NCBI GenBank assembly: GCA_002688875.1 | Contig: NZDU01000048.1 | Span: 2,381-12,751 of the forward strand | DNA length: 10,371 nt | Origin: Candidatus Pacearchaeota archaeon | Lineage (GTDB): Archaea; Nanobdellota; Nanobdellia; Pacearchaeales; GW2011-AR1 | Direction: 5' to 3' | Shown: positions 6,239 to 10,371 of the stretch, in pieces | How the letters are laid out: each line of letters starts with the position of its first letter | Numbering within the stretch: position 1 is the first letter of the stretch | The notes under the pieces: model-generated | The model's database searches: none | What the model was told of the DNA's origin: nothing | Seen by the model: only the letters and a program-made list of their open reading frames with translations | Translations under genes and position numbers: made by a program

Positions 6239-6860
6239 GATTGCCTTTGTGTGGGGCAACGGAGAAAGCCGGAAAAAAGTTAATCGTATGTACGATGGCT
6301 TTTGGGAAGACTTAAGAATGATTGGGGAATTTTATGGATGCAATGCTATCTATAGAGATCATCGCATGGATCATTTAGTATTAGTTGACCCAGAAATGTT
6401 AAAAGAAATATCTGAACACCCGAATAGATATGCAGATAAATTTCCTGTATGGACTGGATATCGAAACCCAAAGCAATGGGGAACAAAAGTTAAAAACATT
6501 CCTAAAAATCATCGATGGAATGCAGGAACACTAGCAACACATTTGGCTGTACAACACGGAGCAAATGAAATATACCTTATAGGTCATGACTTACAACCTG
6601 GGATTAATGGATTAACTAATAACTGCTATAAGAGTACTAACAACTATCGTAAAGTATATGAAGATGACATTACATATGATCGTTTTTTTGAAGACTGGAA
6701 AGAAATGCTAACTTGTGCCAATGGAGTAACTTTTTATAGAGTAAAACCTGACTCTGGCTTTATACCAAAAGATTTAAAAAGAAGTGCTATGAAACATATT
6801 AGTTGGAACACATTTGTAACTAAAATCAAAGCATATAGAAAATCTTTAATTTTTAAATAA
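6216..6860 (+). CDS. GNGESR-motif protein 2, tandem paralog of the preceding gene
   Basis: A 214-residue paralog of the protein at 5519. The same landmarks occur in the same order: VWGNGESR (12-19), GCNAIYRD (41-48), LVLVDPEM (54-61), WNAGTLAT (101-108), IYLIGHDLQ (119-127) and NNCYKSTNNY (135-144). The segment between the D-x-x-M element and WNAGTLAT is shorter than in the first copy. In the strand after it the first copy's GFD is GHD. The two have diverged enough that different substrates, or a heteromeric complex, are possible. The ATG at 6216 gives a 23-nt overlap with the first copy and leaves a 13-residue lead-in before GNGESR. No good Shine-Dalgarno site is present, so translational coupling is likely. 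A shared fold with DUF115/MptE or GT42 enzymes is inference from motif order. Confidence 0.68.
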   Translation: MISKNESKIAFVWGNGESRKKVNRMYDGFWEDLRMIGEFYGCNAIYRDHRMDHLVLVDPEMLKEISEHPNRYADKFPVWTGYRNPKQWGTKVKNIPKNHRWNAGTLATHLAVQHGANEIYLIGHDLQPGINGLTNNCYKSTNNYRKVYEDDITYDRFFEDWKEMLTCANGVTFYRVKPDSGFIPKDLKRSAMKHISWNTFVTKIKAYRKSLIFK

Positions 6861-6867
6861 TTACAGT

Positions 6868-7119
6868 ATGCCAAAAATAAAAAAACCCCTACCAGAAGAT
6901 TATGTCGTATGCTACAGAGAGAACAAAAAGTGGGGTTTTGTCTATAGAAAAAATACAGAGTCAAAAGTATTAAAATATAGTGATGTGGTTTTTAGAACAC
7001 GAAAACAAGCAGAATCAGAAGCATTTGATTGGATGTTTTCCAATGACACATTTTATGACCCTAGAAGATCAATAGATTTAGAGAAAATGCTGTTCTTACA
7101 CGACGCATCTATCCACTAA
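6868..7119 (+). CDS. Hypothetical protein, 83 residues
   Basis: I do not recognise this protein. It is mixed-charge and rich in aromatic residues, with likely beta strands in YVVCYRENKKWGFVYRK (12-28). A helix around TRKQAESEAFDWMF (44-57) follows and includes a run of acidic residues. There is no membrane segment, signal peptide or metal motif. It begins 7 nt after the second GNGESR gene, has no Shine-Dalgarno site, and is the last gene before the control region at 7120-7245. This places it in the same transcription unit as clpP. Size and position fit a small phage accessory protein. Confidence 0.6.
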   Translation: MPKIKKPLPEDYVVCYRENKKWGFVYRKNTESKVLKYSDVVFRTRKQAESEAFDWMFSNDTFYDPRRSIDLEKMLFLHDASIH

Positions 7120-7245
7120 TTTAAAAAATCCAACAAAATCAACGACTTAATATTTTACAGAATCGCTGTTTTCTGCGGTTTTCTATGGTTGACAGGTTTG
7201 GTATTGATGTTAAATTAGTATTATAAACAAAGGAAAACAGAGAGT
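7120..7245 (+). promoter_or_regulatory. Intergenic control region with tandem repeat and TTGACA promoter
   Basis: This is the longest gene-free stretch in the window. A perfect TTGACA lies at 7189-7194. Its best -10 partner at normal spacing is TAAATT (7211-7216, 16 bp, 4 of 6). An alternative is TTGGTA (7198-7203) with TATAAA (7222-7227) at 18 bp. TATAAACA at 7222-7229 also resembles the T4 late promoter core TATAAATA. The first option leaves a leader that includes the AAAGGA site at 7229-7234. Upstream of the TTGACA sits a GC-richer tandem repeat (7165-7184). No terminator hairpin was found. Confidence 0.5.
7165..7184. repeat. Tandem imperfect 10-bp repeat upstream of a -35 box
   Basis: GCTGTTTTCT (7165-7174) is followed at once by GCGGTTTTCT (7175-7184), identical at 9 of 10 positions. 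The next ten bases run ATGGTTGACA, which retain the GGTT core and end in the TTGACA box. One-turn spacing just above a promoter suggests an activator or repressor site. The segment is richer in G and C than its surroundings. No binding factor can be named. Confidence 0.5.
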
Positions 7246-7395
7246 ATGTACAAAACATTTATAGCAACTTACAAGAACGCATTTGGTTTATTAATGACTA
7301 AAGAAGTTTTCGCTAAAACTATTAAACAAGCAATTAGCAAATTTGAAAAATCGAATCCTTATGCTAGTTTACATAATATGAAAGTCGGAGCATAA
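7246..7395 (+). CDS. Small hypothetical protein, 49 residues
   Basis: A short reading frame beginning MYKTFIATYK and ending NMKVGA. It has a helical centre (TKEVFAKTIKQAISKFEKS, 18-36) and a moderately basic charge. I do not recognise it. It is supported by position: it directly follows the control region at 7120-7245, has AAAGGA at 7229-7234 (11 nt before the ATG), and stops 1 nt before the next gene's ATG. Tight packing and uninterrupted coding make it likely real despite its size. Confidence 0.6.
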   Translation: MYKTFIATYKNAFGLLMTKEVFAKTIKQAISKFEKSNPYASLHNMKVGA

Positions 7396-7396
7396 T

Positions 7397-7675
7397 ATGG
7401 CAATTATTGATTTAGGAAACGGTAATGTAATTAAAAACGGTGTATTTTTTGAAAACGCACCAACATATAAAACAAAAGATTTATATGATAAAGAAACAGG
7501 TAAAAAAATTGGTTCAGAAATGAAGCATTGTGAAAAACCTTATTACCCAGCAATGACAGAAGCAGATCACGAACTTGAAGAACAAATGGAACTTTGTTCA
7601 GAGCAAGAAGCATTTGAATTAGGTATGCAATATGCCGAAGATGTTATAGAAGCGGAGGAAATGGATGAGCAATAA
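7397..7675 (+). CDS. Hypothetical acidic protein, 92 residues
   Basis: A 92-residue acidic protein, not recognised. The N-terminal half looks like beta strands (IIDLGNGNVIKNGVFFENAP, 3-22). The C-terminal part (54-92) is strongly acidic and probably helical, with many Glu residues (DHELEEQMELCSEQEAFELG at 57-76). GGAG at 7387-7390, inside the end of the preceding gene, lies 6 nt before the ATG and makes this start convincing. The last 11 nt overlap the small membrane peptide gene. An acidic phage protein of this size could be a nucleic-acid mimic or a binding partner of a host protein, but nothing specific supports that. Confidence 0.65.
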   Translation: MAIIDLGNGNVIKNGVFFENAPTYKTKDLYDKETGKKIGSEMKHCEKPYYPAMTEADHELEEQMELCSEQEAFELGMQYAEDVIEAEEMDEQ

Positions 7676-7772
7676 AGAATTTTTTATAATTTTTGGTAGC
7701 GGTATTCTTACAGGTTGGTTTATACTAGCCACTATTTACATATTCACTATTTTAGGAAATTACCCATTATGA
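7665..7772 (+). CDS. 35-residue single-pass membrane peptide
   Basis: A very short gene encoding a peptide that begins MSNKEFF and ends GNYPL. Residues 6-30 form one hydrophobic helix (Phe, Ile, Leu, Gly, Trp rich), preceded by a short polar N-terminus. The start is strongly supported: GGAGG at 7654-7658 lies 6 nt before the ATG at 7665. The stop overlaps the next gene's ATG in an ATGA arrangement (7769-7772). The first 11 nt overlap the acidic protein's 3' end. Such peptides in phages can act in lysis timing, superinfection exclusion or inhibition of host membrane proteins; which applies here is unknown. Confidence 0.65.
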   Translation: MSNKEFFIIFGSGILTGWFILATIYIFTILGNYPL

Positions 7773-7987
7773 GTAATGCTTGGACAATAAATTATCATTC
7801 AAAGAAACCATTTGGATCTATATTTAAAACTAAAGTAGATGTTAAGAAATGGGTAAATGGTTTAAGCAAACAAGAATACAAAAAATTTAAAACATTTAAA
7901 GATAAAATAGATGATGCTATAGAGCAACGTGAACAAGTAGAACATCATGAATATATGACAAAGAGGCAACGTGGCAAAAAAATTTAA
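7769..7987 (+). CDS. Hypothetical basic protein, 72 residues
   Basis: A 72-residue lysine-rich protein beginning MSNAWTINYH, not recognised. After a strand-like N-terminus, the segment about 22-67 is probably helical and rich in Lys, Asp and Glu, ending in the basic tail KRQRGKKI. The start at 7769 is chosen over an upstream in-frame TTG at 7715 because the ATG forms an ATGA overlap with the membrane peptide gene. The TTG would begin inside that gene's hydrophobic region and has no ribosome binding site. AGGA at 7754-7757 is 11 nt from the ATG, so initiation probably depends partly on coupling. The 3' end overlaps the next gene by 17 nt. Confidence 0.62.
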   Translation: MSNAWTINYHSKKPFGSIFKTKVDVKKWVNGLSKQEYKKFKTFKDKIDDAIEQREQVEHHEYMTKRQRGKKI

Positions 7988-8444
7988 TACTACAGATATG
8001 GGATCAACCCTATACAAAGTAGACGACATAATTGCATTAAGTCATCAAATTATTAATATGTATGGATACGTTAGAAAAAATGAAATTGATAAGATGGCTA
8101 GAATACATTTAGAAAAATCTACTCTATCAGGAACACCATTACCTATTACTCATGGTGAATGGAATCCAAAAGAACTAGACTACAATAAAGCATTCTCAAC
8201 AGCAGAACGGGTAGCAGACTATATTAAAACATATAAACCTAAACCAGGTGATAAAGAACTTGTTGAAAAAATTAAAGCAGATTTTAGAAGATTAGTGTTT
8301 AAAGTATTAAGTGGTAATGCAACAAAGTTTCAAGAAATGACTGCAAGTATATTAAACAAAGAAGAAGTAGAACAATATCAATTGGGGATTATTTGTTCTT
8401 GGCCATATATTGTACAAAAAAGGAAAGAGAAAATAAAATCATAA
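7971..8444 (+). CDS. Hypothetical protein, 157 residues, GTG start
   Basis: A 157-residue soluble protein, not recognised. It is mainly helical in appearance: DDIIALSHQIINMYGYVRKN (18-37), a loop with PLPITHGEWNP (56-66), and a charged helical C-terminal half ending in KRKEKIKS. No catalytic motif stands out. The start is GTG at 7971, supported by AGAGG at 7962-7966 with 4 nt spacing. An internal ATG at 7998 (residue 10) is the alternative. It overlaps the preceding gene by 17 nt and the following one by a single nucleotide (TAATG). It sits two genes before the DNA ligase, so a role in phage DNA metabolism is possible but not shown. Confidence 0.65.
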   Translation: MAKKFNTTDMGSTLYKVDDIIALSHQIINMYGYVRKNEIDKMARIHLEKSTLSGTPLPITHGEWNPKELDYNKAFSTAERVADYIKTYKPKPGDKELVEKIKADFRRLVFKVLSGNATKFQEMTASILNKEEVEQYQLGIICSWPYIVQKRKEKIKS

Positions 8445-8665
8445 TGGCATACACAGAAGAAAAAATAAACAAAACAGTAAAAGACCTCCAAAATCTACTA
8501 ATGGAAGCAGACAATTTTTCACCATATGGAAGCAACCAAAAGAAAAAACAAGATAAAGAATACAAACAGTTTTGGCTAGGACTTAGAAATTATGGCCCAG
8601 AAATACTCGGTCTGATAAAACATCTATTAGAAGTTTTAGAAAAAAAAGGAAAAACAAATGCATAA
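8444..8665 (+). CDS. Hypothetical helical protein, 73 residues
   Basis: A 73-residue charged helical protein beginning MAYTEEK. Two predicted helices (4-22 and about 53-68, with GPEILGLIKHLLEVLEKKG at 51-69) flank a Lys/Gln-rich middle. The ATG at 8444 shares its A with the TAA of the preceding gene. An in-frame TTG at 8393 would extend into that gene and has no better ribosome binding site, so it is rejected. The Shine-Dalgarno signal for the ATG is weak, which suggests reinitiation. The gene overlaps the ligase start by 8 nt. I do not recognise a family. Confidence 0.6.
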   Translation: MAYTEEKINKTVKDLQNLLMEADNFSPYGSNQKKKQDKEYKQFWLGLRNYGPEILGLIKHLLEVLEKKGKTNA

Positions 8666-9959
8666 TATTATAAAAGAATTAGAATCGGACAATTCAAGAT
8701 TATTTAAAGAAGGTGTTATTATGAAAGAAATTGCTAATAACAATGTAAACTTTTTTTCAGGTTGCAGATTAGCACTAGACCCAATGATAACATTTGGAGT
8801 CAAACAGGTACCACAATCTAAAAAAGATGGTCCTGGTTTAGCATTTGCTGAATTTGTTGGTCTCGCATCGCAATTAAGAGATCGTGAACTTACAGGGCAT
8901 GATGCCAGAGATGCTATAGAAGAAACAATGAACGAAGCAACTGTAGATGAGTGGAACAACTGGTATAGAAGAATACTAATAAAAGATCTAAAATGTGGTG
9001 TTTCAGAAAAAACTATTAATAATGTAGTTAAAAAAACTAAAAGAAGTGATCTTAAAATTCCAACTTTCAATTGTATGTTAGCACACGATTCAGCAAACCA
9101 TGAAAAGAAAATGATAGGTAAAAAGTTTTTAGATTACAAACTAGATGGAGTTAGAGTTATTACAATTATTCTTAATGGTGTGGTTACAATGTATTCACGT
9201 AATGGTAAACAATTTATTAACTTTGGTCATATTGAAACAGAGTTAGAAAACTTATTAGGCAAAGAGTCATATGAAGGTGGAATTGTTTTAGATGGTGAAA
9301 TGGTTTCAAGTTCATTCCAAGCACTAATGAAACAAGTGCATAGAAAAGATAATGTTGAGGCAACTGATGCTCAATATGCCTTGTTTGATATTTTACCATT
9401 AGATGAATTTCAAAAAGGTGTATCAACACTAGGTTGTCGTGCTAGACATAAACAACTGTTAGAAACTATTCCTGAAAGTTCAGATAATATGTTTGTAGTA
9501 GAAAAAATAGAATGTGATCTAGATACAGCAGAAGGACAAAAAATATTTTCAGATTATAACAAAGTCGCAATTGATAAAGGCTTTGAAGGTATAATGATTA
9601 AAGACGTTGATGCTTTATACGAATGCAAACGAAGTCATTTTATGCTTAAAGCAAAACCATTTATTGAAGTATCATTAAAGATTGTTGACACAGAAGAAGG
9701 TACAGGTAGAAACGTAGGTAAACTAGGTGCTCTTATTTGTGAAGGTAAAGATGATGGTAAGTTTATTAAAGTTAATGTTGGTAGTGGATTAAGTGATGAT
9801 CAAAGAGATAGTTTTTGGGCAGTTAAAGATACATTAATAGGAGAAATAGCAGAAGTTAGAGCAGATGCTATTACACAAAATCAAGACAGCGACGATTATA
9901 GTTTAAGATTTCCAAGATTCAAAACATTTAGAGGATTTAAAGTCGGCGAAAAATTTTAA
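8658..9959 (+). CDS. ATP-dependent DNA ligase, T4 gp30 type
   Basis: A 433-residue ATP-dependent DNA ligase, which seals nicks through a ligase-AMP intermediate during phage replication and repair. The nucleotidyltransferase motifs appear in order: motif I KLDGVR with the AMP-accepting K161, motif III-type LDGEM at 211-215, ALFDIL at 241-246, motif IV GFEGIMIK at 308-315 and motif V LKAKPF at 330-335. An OB-fold-type C-terminus follows, with VGSGLSDDQR (374-383) and RFPRFKTFR (417-425). The N-terminal part (1-135) and VNVGSGL correspond to T4 gp30 (IKVNAGSGL), which at 487 residues is about 54 longer. AGGA at 8647-8650 lies 7 nt before the ATG. The gp30-like N-terminus includes IIKELES, which supports this start over the internal ATG at residue 22. 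It is the clearest replication gene in the window. Confidence 0.93.
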   Translation: MHNIIKELESDNSRLFKEGVIMKEIANNNVNFFSGCRLALDPMITFGVKQVPQSKKDGPGLAFAEFVGLASQLRDRELTGHDARDAIEETMNEATVDEWNNWYRRILIKDLKCGVSEKTINNVVKKTKRSDLKIPTFNCMLAHDSANHEKKMIGKKFLDYKLDGVRVITIILNGVVTMYSRNGKQFINFGHIETELENLLGKESYEGGIVLDGEMVSSSFQALMKQVHRKDNVEATDAQYALFDILPLDEFQKGVSTLGCRARHKQLLETIPESSDNMFVVEKIECDLDTAEGQKIFSDYNKVAIDKGFEGIMIKDVDALYECKRSHFMLKAKPFIEVSLKIVDTEEGTGRNVGKLGALICEGKDDGKFIKVNVGSGLSDDQRDSFWAVKDTLIGEIAEVRADAITQNQDSDDYSLRFPRFKTFRGFKVGEKF

Positions 9960-9980
9960 TTAAATTTTAAAATAATAACT

Positions 9981-9990
9981 AGGAGGAATA
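9981..9990 (+). promoter_or_regulatory. Perfect Shine-Dalgarno site preceding a TTG start
   Basis: AGGAGG at 9981-9986 is the fullest anti-16S match in the window. It lies 4 nt before TTG at 9991. No ATG occurs in that frame until near the end of the gene, so this site defines the start. Confidence 0.7.
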
Positions 9991-10218
9991 TTGTTTAAAA
10001 AAGATTGGAAGAATCGAAAATATCCAGCACGAGTAGGATATGCTAAAATAGGAAAAAAAGGTCTTTGGTACGAATGTTGGAATGACGGAACCTGGAAACC
10101 TACTCTTAAAACTAGATTTATACTTTTTCTAAGAAAAGCAATATTCAAAAAACCTACCTCTAGAACTATGACGCGAATAATTAAACAAAAATACAAAAAA
10201 AATGAAAAAGTGGTATAA
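9991..10218 (+). CDS. Small basic protein, 75 residues, TTG start
   Basis: A 75-residue, strongly basic, tryptophan-containing protein, not recognised. The N-terminal half suggests a small beta fold: YPARVGYAKIGKKGLWYECW (11-30) followed by NDGTWKPT. The C-terminal half is a Lys/Arg-rich, partly hydrophobic helix (RFILFLRKAIFKK, 42-54) with a polybasic tail. This would suit nucleic-acid or membrane-surface binding. Start choice rests on the AGGAGG site immediately upstream. The gene begins 31 nt after the ligase stop and overlaps the next gene by 17 nt. Confidence 0.62.
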   Translation: MFKKDWKNRKYPARVGYAKIGKKGLWYECWNDGTWKPTLKTRFILFLRKAIFKKPTSRTMTRIIKQKYKKNEKVV

Positions 10219-10371
10219 AACAATAGCAAGAATAACTAAAAATATTATTAGAGATGATCTTCAATTACATTTTTTATGGAGTTATGGCCTCACAACAATA
10301 GGCATATATTATACGCCTATGATTTTTGCCGGTATCATTATAACAATTCTTAAAGAAGCATTAGATCTTTG
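10202..10371 (+). CDS. Membrane protein, N-terminal part only (cut by the window edge)
   Basis: An open frame from ATG at 10202 to the right edge, 56 full codons without a stop. A basic amphipathic N-terminus (MKKWYKTIARITKNIIRDD) leads into LHFLWSYGLTTIGIYYTPMI and AGIIITILKEALDL. These form one long or two short hydrophobic helices separated by a Tyr-Thr-Pro turn. The pattern of a His before a hydrophobic hairpin, then KE with an acidic residue after it, recalls small phage membrane proteins I have seen without assigned function. The overlap of 17 nt with the preceding gene supports a real start. No Shine-Dalgarno site is visible. Confidence 0.6.
   Translation, partial: MKKWYKTIARITKNIIRDDLQLHFLWSYGLTTIGIYYTPMIFAGIIITILKEALDL

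Noticed and set aside
7120..7245. Intrinsic terminator after the 83-residue gene
   Set aside because: No stem-loop followed by a T-run is present. The GC-rich bases form a direct repeat, not an inverted one.
7715..7768. TTG-started N-terminal extension of the 72-residue basic protein
   Set aside because: It begins inside the membrane peptide gene, has no ribosome binding site, and the ATG at 7769 has the typical ATGA overlap.
8393..8443. TTG-started extension of the 73-residue protein
   Set aside because: It lies entirely in the preceding gene with no ribosome binding site. The ATG at 8444 overlaps the TAA by one base, as is common in this window.
8636..9070. Minus-strand open frame of 144 codons
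   Set aside because: It is antisense to the ligase N-terminus, is Ser/Leu/Phe-rich as expected from the complement of that gene, and has no supporting start signal.
1..10371. tRNA genes, CRISPR arrays, transposases or integration sites
   Set aside because: I saw no cloverleaf-like segment, regularly spaced repeats, transposase motif or flanking direct repeats by eye. A tRNA search program would be decisive.

Overview
The window looks like part of a marine T4-like myovirus genome that infects a low-GC host, possibly of the pelagiphage or cyanophage type. The evidence is an AT-rich composition, tightly packed genes with 1 to 23 nt overlaps, and a T4 gp30-type ATP-dependent DNA ligase. It also carries a histone-H1-like small basic protein, a phage-type 2OG-Fe(II) oxygenase and a conserved marine-phage protein of unknown function. 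No tRNA, CRISPR array, insertion sequence or convincing intrinsic terminator was seen. No stretch longer than about 130 bases lacks a gene. Family assignments are recognition from motifs, not database results.

Layout. (1) Positions 1-1086, minus strand: a membrane-anchored coiled-coil protein, then an overlapping 2OG-Fe(II) oxygenase, then the edge of a possible third gene. (2) Positions 1087-1162: a divergent control region with an 18-bp perfect palindrome that holds a TATAAT box on both strands. (3) Positions 1163-4885, plus strand: the H1-like protein, a stand-alone Smr domain, a twitch-type radical SAM enzyme, a conserved unknown protein and a second twitch-type radical SAM enzyme. (4) Positions 4882-7119: a near-consensus sigma70 promoter that would begin transcription at or next to the clpP ATG, a full ClpP peptidase, two tandem paralogous GNGESR-motif proteins (DUF115/MptE or GT42-like) and a small unknown. 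(5) Positions 7120-7245: an intergenic control region with a tandem 10-bp repeat abutting a TTGACA box. (6) Positions 7246-10371: a run of small unknown genes, including a 35-residue membrane peptide, then the DNA ligase, a TTG-started basic protein and a truncated membrane protein.

How the genes may work together. Region 6 looks like ordinary phage replication and accessory genes, and most of these carry recognisable Shine-Dalgarno sites. Regions 3 and 4 hold an unusual concentration of enzymes: two related radical SAM proteins around a conserved protein, a ClpP without a Clp ATPase, and a duplicated putative nucleotide- or nucleotide-sugar-binding enzyme. Most genes there lack Shine-Dalgarno sites. 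The best candidate for an undescribed system is the pair of radical SAM enzymes flanking the conserved unknown protein at 2853-3809, with the adjacent Smr, ClpP and GNGESR genes as possible extensions. That they form one system is inferred from layout only.
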